A stretch of 64,000 bases of DNA, from positions 42,968-106,967 of the forward strand of contig NZ_AZEE01000001.1 in assembly GCF_001434895.1 (NCBI RefSeq), read 5' to 3'. Source of the DNA: Secundilactobacillus odoratitofui DSM 19909 = JCM 15043. GTDB taxonomy: Bacteria > Bacillota > Bacilli > Lactobacillales > Lactobacillaceae. Position 1 is the stretch's first letter, and each line of letters starts with the position of its first letter. Below are positions 10,427 to 18,996 of this stretch, in pieces. Position numbers and translations under genes: made by a program. The notes beneath the pieces are model-generated. The model did not search any database. It had not been told where the DNA came from and saw nothing but the letters and a program-made list of their open reading frames with translations.

Positions 10427-11132
10427 AATTGCTACTATCCTCTTCTGGGTGTTGCTTTTGCCAATCGGCTTCTGCCTTGGTTAATCTTAGGTAACGTGGC
10501 ACAAATGCATTGATGTCTGCCACTGGCGCAACACTGTTTCCTAATCGCGCCAGCTGAACAGCACTCGGTAAATTAAAAGCTGCTGGATATTGCAGATAAC
10601 GGTCCGCTAAGACATTTTTCAGTCGCTCTGAAAAAGCACTAAGTTCGCCTAAAACCACGACTGATTCATTAAGGTCAGCAATGCGTTTTAAAAAGTCACC
10701 GAAGTCCGCGTGCTGATCTTCAATCACCGTAACCGGTTGCTGGTCTTTGATACGGTAGACCCCGGCAAAAACGTGGTCGTTACGGCCATCAAAAAACACC
10801 GCCACCAATTGGTTGTCAGTCATCACATTGGCTGCAATGGTTGCTAAACTCGAAACGCCAACTAACTGAAGTTTTAACGTATCGGCCAAAGTTTTGGCGG
10901 TTGTAACGCCAATCCGAAGACCAGTGTATGAGCCTGGCCCGTCCGCAACTACTACGCGATCTAAATCAGCCGGTTTCAAGCCAGCGACTTTCATCAACGA
11001 CTCAATAATTGGTAGTAAGTGTGCTGCGTGTTTTTGCGTGATCGTAACCGTAGTCGTCGCCAAAACTTGATCATCTGACAAAACGGCTACGCTCAACGGG
11101 CGATTAGATGTGTCTAATGCCAATACTTTCAT
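10410..11132 (-). CDS. tsaB: tRNA threonylcarbamoyladenosine biosynthesis protein TsaB
   Basis: The 240-residue protein begins MKVLALDTSNRPLSVAV and has VVADGPGSYTGLRIGVTTAKTLA near residues 62-85, the classic TsaB segment. TsaB is the dimerisation partner of TsaD in t6A synthesis. It is the first tRNA-modification gene in the tsaB-rimI-rimI-tsaD run. The ribosome binding site upstream of the ATG is weak (GGGGC about 11 bases away). The next gene upstream codes for an acyl-ACP thioesterase. Confidence 0.95.
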   Translation of the reverse strand: MKVLALDTSNRPLSVAVLSDDQVLATTTVTITQKHAAHLLPIIESLMKVAGLKPADLDRVVVADGPGSYTGLRIGVTTAKTLADTLKLQLVGVSSLATIAANVMTDNQLVAVFFDGRNDHVFAGVYRIKDQQPVTVIEDQHADFGDFLKRIADLNESVVVLGELSAFSERLKNVLADRYLQYPAAFNLPSAVQLARLGNSVAPVADINAFVPRYLRLTKAEADWQKQHPEEDSSNYVEKV

Positions 11133-11179
11133 TTAGTTTAAATGCCCCTTTTTATTCATGTACCTATTTTGTTGAGAAC

Positions 11180-11944
11180 TTAATGTTTGATAATTGGTTG
11201 CCAATGAAACTCGGCTTCCGTCGCCACATCACCGTTTTCCATGAGAATTCGATGCTTCGTCACGATTGGTTCCGAGACATCCGTCATCAACGTTGCTTCA
11301 CTGGTCACAACGTGGTGATACTGAACTTCATTTTCGAACCGAATGTTAATTTCGGTCAAATCGTGGCGCGTCAAAAAGCTCATCGGTAAAGCATCCAGTA
11401 ACCAATCAAAATAACGTGAATTATTAACGTGACCGTTACCATCGATATCAAAATACCGAACTCGATACTGTTTCGTCAGTAACTGCTCTTCAGGCGTCAA
11501 TCGTTTGGGACGGCCCAAGCGCGGAATCATCTTGACTTGTTCAGATTGAAACGGCGCAATAATGTCGTCTGGAATACTGACAATTTTACGAGTCTGATGA
11601 TTCATTGTCACCCAAATACTTTCGACGTGCACACATTCAGCTCCTGCTGCGTCGTGTACCCAAAATTCACGAAATGCAAAATAGCGATTGTAACACGTTG
11701 CCCGTGTGGAAATCGTGATCGTTTCATCAACTTTAGGTAGCCGGGTAATGGCCATCTTATACTGGGTCACAACCCAGCCAATTCCTAATTTAATAACGAC
11801 GTCGCTCCCAACCCCTAAAGAGGTGGTTTGGTCTTCTGAGGCTAAGATAATCATGTTGATCAACATTGCCGGTGTTACGGTGTTTGTGACATCAGTTTCG
11901 TAAAAGGTAATCTGATGTTGTTCTGAAAATGTGGTTGCACCCAT
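11180..11944 (-). CDS. Acyl-ACP thioesterase
   Basis: The 254-residue protein is a double hotdog-fold thioesterase of the FatA/bacterial acyl-ACP type. It shows an N-terminal hotdog (YETDVTNTVTPAMLINMI, AITRLPKVDETITISTRATCYNRYFAFREFWV) and a second one containing the catalytic-region motif RYFDIDGNGHVNNSRYFDWLLD around residues 155-180. It would release free fatty acids from acyl carrier protein. Such genes are common in lactobacilli. The ribosome binding site is AGAGGATTACCAC before the ATG. It lies between rsmI and tsaB with 21 and 47 bases of spacing. Confidence 0.9.
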   Translation of the reverse strand: MGATTFSEQHQITFYETDVTNTVTPAMLINMIILASEDQTTSLGVGSDVVIKLGIGWVVTQYKMAITRLPKVDETITISTRATCYNRYFAFREFWVHDAAGAECVHVESIWVTMNHQTRKIVSIPDDIIAPFQSEQVKMIPRLGRPKRLTPEEQLLTKQYRVRYFDIDGNGHVNNSRYFDWLLDALPMSFLTRHDLTEINIRFENEVQYHHVVTSEATLMTDVSEPIVTKHRILMENGDVATEAEFHWQPIIKH

Positions 11945-11965
11945 GTGGTAATCCTCTAATTCCTA

Positions 11966-12853
11966 TTAATTCTGATCTAAGTGATGATAAATTTGATAAA
12001 CGGCCTGCTTTTTAAGTTGCCGGTAGTGGGCCACCTGTTTGATGGCATCGTTGGGTTTCAGGCCAGTTTCAATCAGCTGGTTCACGAAGTCTTCAATGCT
12101 TAATTCTGGTTGATCACCCGTTGCTTGGTCACTTGGTCCATCCGGGTTACCCCCAACAATGACGACAAACTCGCCACGAACTTGATCTGATTCAGTTGCC
12201 CAATCTAATAATGATTGCAACGTTCCACGAACAAACTGTTCATGCTTTTTAGTTAGTTCCCGGCACAGTGAAGCAGGTCGTTGACCACCCAACACCGTGA
12301 CCATTTGAGTCAAGGTTTTCGCTAAGCGGTGCGGCGCCTCATAAAAAATCAAACTTTCCGGACGGTCTTTTAACGCTGACAAGGTCTCACGTTGAAGTTT
12401 TGGCTTACGATCCAAGAAACCGTAAAAATAAAACGGTTGTGGTGATACGCCGGACGCAATTAATGCGGTTAACGCAGCATTGGCTCCCGGTAACGGCACA
12501 ACCGGAATCTGCGCTTCTATACAAGCCATCACCAATTCATGACCAGGATCGCTAATCGATGGCATCCCCGCGTCACTGACTTGGGCCAGATCTTCGCCAG
12601 CAACTAACTTAGCAATGAGTTGTGGAATTCGTTCTTGGGTATTATGTTCATGAAAGCTAATTTGAGGCGTCTCGATTTCAAAATGATTTAACAGTTTTTG
12701 GGTATTGCGGGTATCTTCAGCAGCAATCAAACTCACCTGCTTTAATACCGCCACGCTTCTGTATGTCATATCGCCTAAATTACCAATCGGGGTGGGCACC
12801 AAAAACAACGTTCCCGTCTGATTCTGTGCTGAAAAACTTAACTGTGACTGCAC
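11966..12853 (-). CDS. rsmI: 16S rRNA (cytidine-1402-2'-O)-methyltransferase RsmI
   Basis: The 295-residue protein has the RsmI motifs GTLFLVPTPIGNLGDMTYR, LIAAEDTRNTQKLLNHF, AQVSDAGMPSISDPG, VVPLPGANAALTALIASG and FYFYGFLDRK. It methylates the ribose of C1402 in 16S rRNA, in the P site. The start is GTG 12853 behind GGAGGATTAAGC. It follows yabA by 15 bases, the same order as in Bacillus. Confidence 0.96.
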   Translation of the reverse strand: MQSQLSFSAQNQTGTLFLVPTPIGNLGDMTYRSVAVLKQVSLIAAEDTRNTQKLLNHFEIETPQISFHEHNTQERIPQLIAKLVAGEDLAQVSDAGMPSISDPGHELVMACIEAQIPVVPLPGANAALTALIASGVSPQPFYFYGFLDRKPKLQRETLSALKDRPESLIFYEAPHRLAKTLTQMVTVLGGQRPASLCRELTKKHEQFVRGTLQSLLDWATESDQVRGEFVVIVGGNPDGPSDQATGDQPELSIEDFVNQLIETGLKPNDAIKQVAHYRQLKKQAVYQIYHHLDQN

Positions 12854-12868
12854 GCTTAATCCTCCACT

Positions 12869-13207
12869 CTATCGTTCACCGTAAATAACCTCTACACAAA
12901 AAGCACAAGGCTCGTTGTTTTCACGACGTTTACCATACTCATAATTGCAGACATGGAAGCCTTGTTCATATAATTTTTCAAGGTTTTGCCGCGACTTAGA
13001 CAACTGTGGTTCTGGATTGTCGCTATTCAGTTCCCGTTCGTGATCACTGCGCAGGACTTCTCTTAAATGCTGGTTTTCAATCTCTAACTCGGCATTTTGC
13101 TCTAAAGTTTGGGTGACTTCGTCTTGCACTTGCTCAAACCTTGTAATAATCTGCGTCATTGCTAGTTGTAAATTTTTTAAATCTTCATAAACGTCACGTT
13201 TTACCAA
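12869..13207 (-). CDS. yabA: Replication initiation control protein YabA
   Basis: This 112-residue protein has an N-terminal coiled coil (about residues 1-60) and a C-terminal zinc-binding domain with the Cys/His set FHVCNYEYGKRRENNEPCAFC. YabA bridges DnaA and the DnaN clamp and limits over-initiation. The start is a TTG at 13207 with GAGGG upstream. It sits between holB and rsmI, as expected in Firmicutes. Confidence 0.93.
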   Translation of the reverse strand: MVKRDVYEDLKNLQLAMTQIITRFEQVQDEVTQTLEQNAELEIENQHLREVLRSDHERELNSDNPEPQLSKSRQNLEKLYEQGFHVCNYEYGKRRENNEPCAFCVEVIYGER

Positions 13208-13282
13208 GATGGCACCCTCTCTTCAATAATTCTGACTGGTCGTTATGTATTGAACGGTGTGCTATACCGCTCTAGCGCTGAA

Positions 13283-14290
13283 CTAAAATTGATCTAAAAT
13301 TGTCAATGTGAGTGATTCCAAAATACTTTGAATGGCCATGTTGCCAGCTAACGACTTTTTAGTAGTTAACGTGGCTGTCACAATCGTAAGAAGTTGGCGG
13401 CGCGATAACTGCTGCGCTAATTTGGTGATCATAGCGTCTGCTTCCGGAAAACACCCTGATTCCTCAGTTGTGATAAATTTACGGTTTAAGGTTAGCTGCC
13501 AAATCAAGATGATGACATCCAACAGCGTCGCTTGGTGATCTCGATCTCCCGCCAGAGGCATTAATCCAGTTGAAACGGTCACAAACGCCATGTCGTCGTT
13601 TTTAGCGAGTTGCGTATACCAGCGACTCACCTCGTGCTGACATTTAACCAACCAATCATCCGTCATCAACATCTCTGAAACTGCCATGCTGTTGGTCAAG
13701 GCACTCAACAGCGGGATTTGATTTTCAGAGATACCAGCTTGGCGCAACGTTTCCGAAAAAGCGGTCGCACTCAACGCTGGAAATTCAACGATTTGAGTTC
13801 GGGAAAGAATCGTGGGCAACATCATACTCTTATTGGTAGTCAGCAAGAAAATGGTTCGATTAGCGACCGGTTCCTCAATAAATTTGAGGAGACCATTAGC
13901 AGCGTTACTCGTTAACGTTTCAGACCCCTCAATGATGAACACTTTGCTGGCACCTTCAACAGCGCTTTTACTAAATTCATCCTTGATATAACGCACCTGA
14001 TCAATCTTAATTCGTTGACCCTCTGGTTGAACCATCACAACATCGGGGTTATCCCCTGCCAAAATGCGTTGACACTCGGCGCACACGCCACAGGGATAGC
14101 CATCGGCTGTGACGTCTGAACAAAAGAGCCGCATTGCCACTAACTGTGCGACCGCTTGTTTACCGCAGCCCGGTAAACCTGAAAACAAGTACGCGTGACT
14201 CAGGCGTCCGGTTGTGACCAGGTGTAAGAAGTGGGCAGCTAGCTGTGGCTGTTTTTGGGTTGCTTGTTCAATTATCGTTTGCGTCGTCAC
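13283..14290 (-). CDS. holB: DNA polymerase III subunit delta'
   Basis: The 335-residue AAA+ protein shows SHAYLFSGLPGCGKQAVAQ near residues 31-49 (P-loop region), a zinc Cys cluster (CSDVTADGYPCGVCAEC), FIIEGSETLTSNAANGLLKFIEEP and LSRTQIVEFP. It is part of the clamp loader with DnaX and delta. The P-loop Thr/Ser is replaced (GCGKQA), as is usual for delta', which does not need to hydrolyse ATP. The start is GTG 14290 behind GGGGG. It follows yaaQ by 12 bases. Confidence 0.95.
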   Translation of the reverse strand: MTTQTIIEQATQKQPQLAAHFLHLVTTGRLSHAYLFSGLPGCGKQAVAQLVAMRLFCSDVTADGYPCGVCAECQRILAGDNPDVVMVQPEGQRIKIDQVRYIKDEFSKSAVEGASKVFIIEGSETLTSNAANGLLKFIEEPVANRTIFLLTTNKSMMLPTILSRTQIVEFPALSATAFSETLRQAGISENQIPLLSALTNSMAVSEMLMTDDWLVKCQHEVSRWYTQLAKNDDMAFVTVSTGLMPLAGDRDHQATLLDVIILIWQLTLNRKFITTEESGCFPEADAMITKLAQQLSRRQLLTIVTATLTTKKSLAGNMAIQSILESLTLTILDQF

Positions 14291-14302
14291 ACCTAACCCC
14301 CA

Positions 14303-14632
14303 CTAAAACTGATGAAATTGTTCGATTGGCATTACAAAGACCGTGGCCCCACCAACTTGCACTTCCACTGGATAACCCGAAGTACTATCCATTTGAGCAT
14401 CCAAATTAATCGGTGGGGTCATAAATTGCTGACGGGTTCGCGACGTTTCATCGATCAAATCCAACACTTCTTGCACCCGTTTGTCTTCCACACCAATCAT
14501 ATAGGTTGTATTACCGGACTTTAGAAATCCACCAGTCGTTGATAAGCGCGTGGCGCCGATTCCGGCCTTTACGAATTCACTTCGAAGTCGGTTTGCATCT
14601 TTATCTTGTACAATTGCAATCACTAGTTTCAT
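14303..14632 (-). CDS. darA: PII-like c-di-AMP receptor (YaaQ/DarA/PstA)
   Basis: The 109-residue protein (MKLVIAIVQDKDANRLRSEFVKAGIGATRLSTTGGFLKSGNTTYMIGVED) belongs to the former DUF970 family. In Bacillus, Listeria and Staphylococcus this trimeric PII-like protein binds c-di-AMP; its output is still unclear. Gene order tmk-yaaQ-holB is conserved. The ribosome binding site is GAGAGG. A second likely c-di-AMP target, the KimA-type transporter, is encoded about 11 kb away in this window. Confidence 0.93.
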   Translation of the reverse strand: MKLVIAIVQDKDANRLRSEFVKAGIGATRLSTTGGFLKSGNTTYMIGVEDKRVQEVLDLIDETSRTRQQFMTPPINLDAQMDSTSGYPVEVQVGGATVFVMPIEQFHQF

Positions 14633-14647
14633 CTTAAAAATCCTCTC

Positions 14648-15283
14648 TTATTGATGACGTTTGATAGCGTTTGTAATCAGTAACTTAGCTTCATTGATCA
14701 CTTCTGGCAGTGGTTTAGTGGCATCGATCGTTACAATTCGATCCGGATGAGCGGCTGCCAGTCGTTGGTAAGCTGCTCGAACCCGTTTATGAAATGACAA
14801 GGTTTCGGCATCTAAGCGATCAACCACGTCACGGTGGGCCTTAATGCGCGCCAGTCCTACTTCAGACGGTACATCCACGTAAACGGTTAAATCAGGAGTC
14901 AAACCATTAGTTGCAAATTGGTTCATTTGGTACACTGCGTCCTCCCCAATTTGTCGACCAGCCCCCTGGTATGCAACTGAGCTATCAACAAACCGATCAC
15001 ACAAGACAATTTTGTTTTCGTCGAGTGCCGGCTGAATGGTTTCTTGAATATGCTGACGTCGTGCAGCAGCGTAGAGTAATGCTTCTGTTCGAACGTCCAT
15101 TTCTGTATTTTTTGGATCTAAGATAATCCGTCTGATTGATTCTGAAATCTGATTGCCACCTGGTTCTCTGGTGACGACGATATCACGACGTTGCGCTTGG
15201 TTAAATTGTTCGGCGATGGCTGATAATACAGTCGTTTTTCCAGCACCATCTGGGCCTTCAAATGTAATAAATAATCCTGACAA
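14648..15283 (-). CDS. tmk: Thymidylate kinase
   Basis: The 211-residue protein has P-loop GPDGAGKTT at residues 10-18, VVTREPGG, DRFVDSSVAYQGAGR and the lid-region Arg residues. It phosphorylates dTMP to dTDP. The start chosen is TTG 15283 (giving MSGLFITFEGPDG), eight bases after GAGG; the frame opens seven codons earlier, at a TTG upstream of this Shine-Dalgarno site. The stretch upstream is unusually long for this operon. Confidence 0.96.
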   Translation of the reverse strand: MSGLFITFEGPDGAGKTTVLSAIAEQFNQAQRRDIVVTREPGGNQISESIRRIILDPKNTEMDVRTEALLYAAARRQHIQETIQPALDENKIVLCDRFVDSSVAYQGAGRQIGEDAVYQMNQFATNGLTPDLTVYVDVPSEVGLARIKAHRDVVDRLDAETLSFHKRVRAAYQRLAAAHPDRIVTIDATKPLPEVINEAKLLITNAIKRHQ

Positions 15284-15593
15284 ATTGGTTACCTCGATCC
15301 ACAAAAATAACGGTTGGTATCAACTTATAACTGTCCAAAAATTGATACGACACGCTTCAATTGTACTTGAAACGTACAGTGATGTCTAGCAATCCTATGG
15401 GCCAATTTGGGACTTGAATTGACTCAGTCGCGAGACCTTTCATACAGTTGAATTGTTTCACCCAACCCACTATTATTCCTACATACAAAGATGAGGTTGG
15501 AAAAAGTCTATATTGACAAAAATCGAACGAGTTGCTTAGCTTCAAATTAAATAAAAATTTCAATTAATTTCAAACCTATTATCTAGCCTAATC
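15284..15593. other. Intergenic stretch upstream of tmk
   Basis: About 310 bases with no convincing gene. An open frame on the minus strand (15357-15563) has no ribosome binding site and no recognisable protein. A small hairpin (TGTAC, seven bases, GTACA) is near 15362-15378. The stretch separates tmk from yaaL and probably contains the tmk promoter, which I could not place. Confidence 0.45.
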
Positions 15594-15709
15594 GTGTGAT
15601 AAAACTCAAGTCCCGGCCATAGAAGCGAAAAAATCGTGAATTCCTACAAATCAGGAATCCACGATTTTTTCGCTTCTATTCTGGGACCTAAACGAGTTTT
15701 GTCCCACAC
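15594..15709. repeat. 116-nt palindromic element between yaaL and tmk
   Basis: Nested inverted repeats cover the whole segment: GTGTG(15594)/CACAC(15705), AAAACTC(15601)/GAGTTTT(15694), GTCCC(15610)/GGGAC(15683), a perfect 20-bp arm ATAGAAGCGAAAAAATCGTG (15619-15638) with its complement at 15660-15679, and ATTCCT/AGGAAT around a seven-base loop. It lacks the T tail of a normal terminator. It looks like a mobile palindromic repeat (MITE-, REP- or RUP-like) or a large structured RNA. Confidence 0.6.
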
Positions 15710-15721
15710 TCAGATATTGTT

Positions 15722-15964
15722 CTAGAAATCAAAAACCGAGGCTTGAATATGTTGTCCGCGAACATGGCGCAGTCGCGCTTCTCGATACAAGAAGAGGTAC
15801 TTTTGGCGTGCCAAAGCGGTTTGAGCAGTAATTTCTTCATCAACATCAGCGATTGCTGCCTCAGTTTGTTTGGCGTGATCCCACTCTTCCTTTGCACGCT
15901 CAATGGTCGTTAATAACCGCGCGTCATAGTCAGCTCTTAAGTGTTGCTTTTTACTACCGAACAC
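15722..15964 (-). CDS. yaaL: YaaL family protein (DUF2508)
   Basis: An 80-residue, mostly helical, charged protein (MFGSKKQHLRADYDARLL...QKYLFLYREARLRH). It matches the YaaL/DUF2508 family encoded next to recR across Firmicutes. No function is established. It begins 16 bases downstream of recR on the minus strand, so it is the next gene in the dnaX-ybaB-recR-yaaL run, and the palindromic element follows its stop. Confidence 0.85.
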   Translation of the reverse strand: MFGSKKQHLRADYDARLLTTIERAKEEWDHAKQTEAAIADVDEEITAQTALARQKYLFLYREARLRHVRGQHIQASVFDF

Positions 15965-15980
15965 GTTTACACTTCCTTAC

Positions 15981-16580
15981 TTACATTTCTGTACGACCCT
16001 CAACGGCTTTAAATAACGTCATTTCGTCGGCGTACTCGATATCAGTACCAACTGATAAGCCGTGCGCTAAGCGGGTGACTTTGATACCAGCCGGTTTAAT
16101 CAAACGGGATAGATACATTGCGGTTGCTTCACCTTCTGGCGTTGCATTAGTGGCAACGATTACTTCTTTAACAGCTTCATTAGTTTGGAGTCGTTTCAAG
16201 AGGCTGGCCATATTTAGATCTTCTGGTCCCTTACCTTCAATGGGTGACAAAACACCATTTAAGACGTGATACAGGCCGTGATATTCCTTCATCTTTTCCA
16301 TGATCATAATGTCTTTGGCTTGTTCGACTACTAAAATCTGACTTTGATCACGGGTTTTATCTCGACAGATGTCACATGGATCACTTTCGGTTAGGTTGCC
16401 GCAAATCGAACAAAAATGTAAATCTCGCTTTGCCGAAATCAATGACTTCGCAAACCGAGTCACATCATCACTATTCATATCAATTGTGTAAAAGGCTAAT
16501 CGGGTGGCGGTCTTTTGACCGATTCCCGGCAACTTCATGTAACTATCAATTAATTGGGCAATCGGTTCAGGATATTGCAA
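15981..16580 (-). CDS. recR: Recombination mediator protein RecR
   Basis: The 199-residue protein has an N-terminal helix-hairpin-helix ([22 protein letters not shown]), a C4 zinc finger ([16 protein letters not shown] near residues 57-72) and a Toprim domain ([14 protein letters not shown]). RecR works with RecF/RecO to load RecA at gaps. The start is a TTG at 16580. It is the third gene of the dnaX-ybaB-recR-yaaL cluster. Confidence 0.97.
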   Translation of the reverse strand: MQYPEPIAQLIDSYMKLPGIGQKTATRLAFYTIDMNSDDVTRFAKSLISAKRDLHFCSICGNLTESDPCDICRDKTRDQSQILVVEQAKDIMIMEKMKEYHGLYHVLNGVLSPIEGKGPEDLNMASLLKRLQTNEAVKEVIVATNATPEGEATAMYLSRLIKPAGIKVTRLAHGLSVGTDIEYADEMTLFKAVEGRTEM

Positions 16581-16605
16581 GACTCACATTCACTCCATTC
16601 TTTAA

Positions 16606-16920
16606 CTACATACCAGGTAAATTATTGGTGTACTTGCCAAGAGTCTGTTGACCCTCCGCATCAATTTGCTGAAGGGCATCGTTGACCGCTGCTAAAACCA
16701 GGTCACTTAACATATCCGGATCATCTGGATCAATTGCTTTAGGGTCAATCGTGAGTGCCTTCATCACCCGTTTGCCAGAGAAAGTCGTTTTGACTAATTC
16801 ATCTGGTGAAACACCCGTAAAGTCCTTACTTTCCATGACTTTTTGTTCTTCGGCCAATTGTTTTTCCATCTTTTTCATTTGCTTCATCATGTTTCCCATG
16901 TTACCCATTCCACGCATCAT
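16606..16920 (-). CDS. ybaB: YbaB/EbfC family nucleoid-associated protein
   Basis: The 104-residue protein starts with a Met/Gly-rich segment (MMRGMGNMGNMMKQMKKMEKQ) leading into the long helix, then the YbaB beta-sheet (VKTTFSGKRVMKALTIDPKAIDPDDPDMLSDLVLAAVNDAL). It binds DNA as a dimer. It lies between dnaX and recR, as in most bacteria, 22 bases downstream of dnaX. Confidence 0.95.
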   Translation of the reverse strand: MMRGMGNMGNMMKQMKKMEKQLAEEQKVMESKDFTGVSPDELVKTTFSGKRVMKALTIDPKAIDPDDPDMLSDLVLAAVNDALQQIDAEGQQTLGKYTNNLPGM

Positions 16921-16942
16921 TATTAATTACCATCCTTATTAT

Positions 16943-18688
16943 TTAATCGGTTTTTACTTCGACAACGTCTTCACCAAAGAGTTGTTCGGCTTTTTCAACA
17001 ACCTCAGTTTTAGTCGCTGGTTGTGTCTCCGCTGACGCTGAGGTCTGTTCATCGTCATGATTAGTCTCGGCAGCCGGTTTGCTTTGACCGGTCACCTTGT
17101 GTTGTTGAATGTATGTTTTACGAATTTGTGGCCATTGATCAATTGGTACAAACACAATCTTAGGGACTTTGTGCATCAACCGGTCAAGCCCATTCTCAAG
17201 CGCATCAATTAGTTCTTGATCGCCATTAGCGTGCTCCTGCATAAATGCATTATCAAACGCAATGATGGCGCCATCCTCACTTGCCGCAACCGGTTTTGAT
17301 ACACCCATAACGGACCGCTGTGGGATTGACAACATATTCATCAAATCTCCCCAAACTTCCTGGAGTGCGGATAAATCTTGACGGGTGGCAGCGCCAAGAA
17401 TTGGATAGACTTGGCCAAGGTTAACTTGACTTCGCTTAGCTGTTGGCTTTGGTGTACTCGTTACTGGCTTAGCAGGGCTTGAAACTGTCGGTGCTTGTTC
17501 TAGCTTTTGAACGGTTTGTTTTAACTGACGCACTTCTGCCATCAAACGTTCCAACTCACCGGCATCTGCCTGACTGGTTGGTGCCGCCGCTATAGGAGTC
17601 GATTGTGGTGTCCCTGCAAGACGAACCGTTAAGACCTCCAGATAGACATCTTCGTGGGTTGTAAACCGCATTTGTTGCTGGATATCGTTTAAGTCATCAA
17701 TTGTTTGATAGAGTTGTTCTGGCGTCACACTACTTGCCAACTTTTTGAACGATTCATCCACTTGGTCCATTTCAATTTGCGTGACTAACTCCGGCGATTG
17801 TCGATATAAGAGTAAGTCACGGGCCAAATTCACTAAATCTTCCGTGAACCGTTCCGGGTCTTTACCATCGGCTAAAACGGCTTGAACCGTCATTAAGGCC
17901 TGCTGCGTTTGCTGAGTCGTAACCTGAGTCAAATAGTCGACTAACAACTGCTTGCGAACAGCCCCCGTCACTAACAGCGCGTTATCTAGTGTAACGGTTT
18001 CATCGCCAAAAGAAATCACTTGATCCAAAATACTTAAAGCATCTCGCATACCACCCTCAGAGGCTTTTGCGATAACTTTTAAGGCTTCATCATCGTAACT
18101 CAGCTTCTTTTCATCCAAAATATGCGCCATCCGTGCCAGACTATCCTTGGCTTGAATCTGCTTAAAATCAAAGCGCTGGGTTCTTGAAATAATGGTAGCG
18201 GGAATCTTGTGTGGCTCCGTCGTGGCTAAAATAAAGATCACGTTAGCTGGTGGTTCCTCAAGGGTTTTAAGTAGTGCGTTAAAAGCACCAGTTGAAAGCA
18301 TATGAACTTCATCAATGATGTAGACTTTATAATCAGCTTCTGTCGGTGCGTACTTCACTTTATCCCGAATATCGCGGATTTCTTCCACACCGTTATTGGA
18401 GGCAGCATCAATCTCAATGACATCGTTTAACGTGCCCTTTGTAATGGCCTGACAAGTCTCACACTCATTACAAGGTTCACCATCTTGTTGATGACGACAA
18501 TTGACTGCTTTGGCAAAAATTTTGGCCATCGAGGTCTTACCAGTCCCACGGGGACCGGCAAATAAATACGCATGACTGGTTTGTTTTGTTTTAATTGCGT
18601 TTTTTAACGTCTGAGTAACCAGTGTTTGGCCAATCACTTCATCAAAACGTTGTGGTCGCCACACCCGGTATAAGGCTTGGTAACTCAT
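16943..18688 (-). CDS. dnaX: DNA polymerase III subunits gamma and tau
   Basis: The 581-residue protein has AAA+ domains with Walker A GPRGTGKTS (45-53), a zinc Cys cluster around residues 64-79, Walker B DEVHMLS near 127, and SRTQRFDFK. A long, less conserved tau-type C-terminal region with a Gln/Pro-rich linker (about residues 365-420) follows. It is the clamp-loader motor and contacts the polymerase and helicase. No programmed-frameshift slippery site was noticed. The ribosome binding site is GAGGGACTAAAC, 12 bases in all ahead of the ATG. Confidence 0.97.
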   Translation of the reverse strand: MSYQALYRVWRPQRFDEVIGQTLVTQTLKNAIKTKQTSHAYLFAGPRGTGKTSMAKIFAKAVNCRHQQDGEPCNECETCQAITKGTLNDVIEIDAASNNGVEEIRDIRDKVKYAPTEADYKVYIIDEVHMLSTGAFNALLKTLEEPPANVIFILATTEPHKIPATIISRTQRFDFKQIQAKDSLARMAHILDEKKLSYDDEALKVIAKASEGGMRDALSILDQVISFGDETVTLDNALLVTGAVRKQLLVDYLTQVTTQQTQQALMTVQAVLADGKDPERFTEDLVNLARDLLLYRQSPELVTQIEMDQVDESFKKLASSVTPEQLYQTIDDLNDIQQQMRFTTHEDVYLEVLTVRLAGTPQSTPIAAAPTSQADAGELERLMAEVRQLKQTVQKLEQAPTVSSPAKPVTSTPKPTAKRSQVNLGQVYPILGAATRQDLSALQEVWGDLMNMLSIPQRSVMGVSKPVAASEDGAIIAFDNAFMQEHANGDQELIDALENGLDRLMHKVPKIVFVPIDQWPQIRKTYIQQHKVTGQSKPAAETNHDDEQTSASAETQPATKTEVVEKAEQLFGEDVVEVKTD

Positions 18689-18812
18689 GTTTAGTCCCTC
18701 GATTCTTGTTTGATCACGTCTCTAGTGTACTGCTAAATTATTATATAGTGTTTAGGTCGCAAATACTACCTGTACCCACTGTCATTTCTGCAAAATTAAT
18801 TCTTTAAGCATA

Positions 18813-18853
18813 ATAAGAGGACGGCAACAAAACGATGTTTTGTCCCGTCCTCA
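18813..18853 (-). terminator. Terminator of the SRP RNA gene
   Basis: On the minus strand GAGGACGGGACAAAAC, a three-base loop and GTTTTGTTGCCGTCCTC form a long stem just beyond the SRP RNA, followed by a short T-rich run. Confidence 0.8.
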
Positions 18854-18869
18854 CTCATAATCATATTAA

Positions 18870-18962
18870 CTTGGAACACAAGATAACACAGACTTAGTGC
18901 TGCTTCCTTCCGGACCTGACACGATTCGTAAGATTACCCTTGTTCCAAGGCCTTGCGGCACT
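18870..18962 (-). ncRNA. ffs: Signal recognition particle RNA (small bacterial type)
   Basis: On the minus strand the segment folds into the SRP Alu-less hairpin. It contains the invariant apical region GTCAGGTCCGGAAGGAAGCAGCA, given here in parts as TCAGGTCC, GGAAGGAAGCAGC, and closing strands CCTTGGAACAAG and CTTGTGTTCCAAG. The RNA binds Ffh to target membrane proteins co-translationally. It lies between tadA and dnaX, its usual place in Firmicutes. Ends are approximate. Confidence 0.95.
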
Positions 18963-18966
18963 TACT

Positions 18967-18996
18967 ACTTTAGCATATTTAACGGTTCAATGCCAA
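18967..18996 (-). promoter_or_regulatory. Promoter of the SRP RNA gene
   Basis: On the minus strand TTGGCA (18991-18996), an 18-base spacer and an extended TGC-TAAAGT (-10 at 18967-18972) lie just upstream of the RNA, fitted between it and the tadA stop codon. Confidence 0.6.

Noticed and set aside
15357..15563. 68-residue minus-strand frame upstream of tmk
   Set aside because: No ribosome binding site, composition unlike its neighbours and no recognisable protein; treated as empty intergenic sequence.
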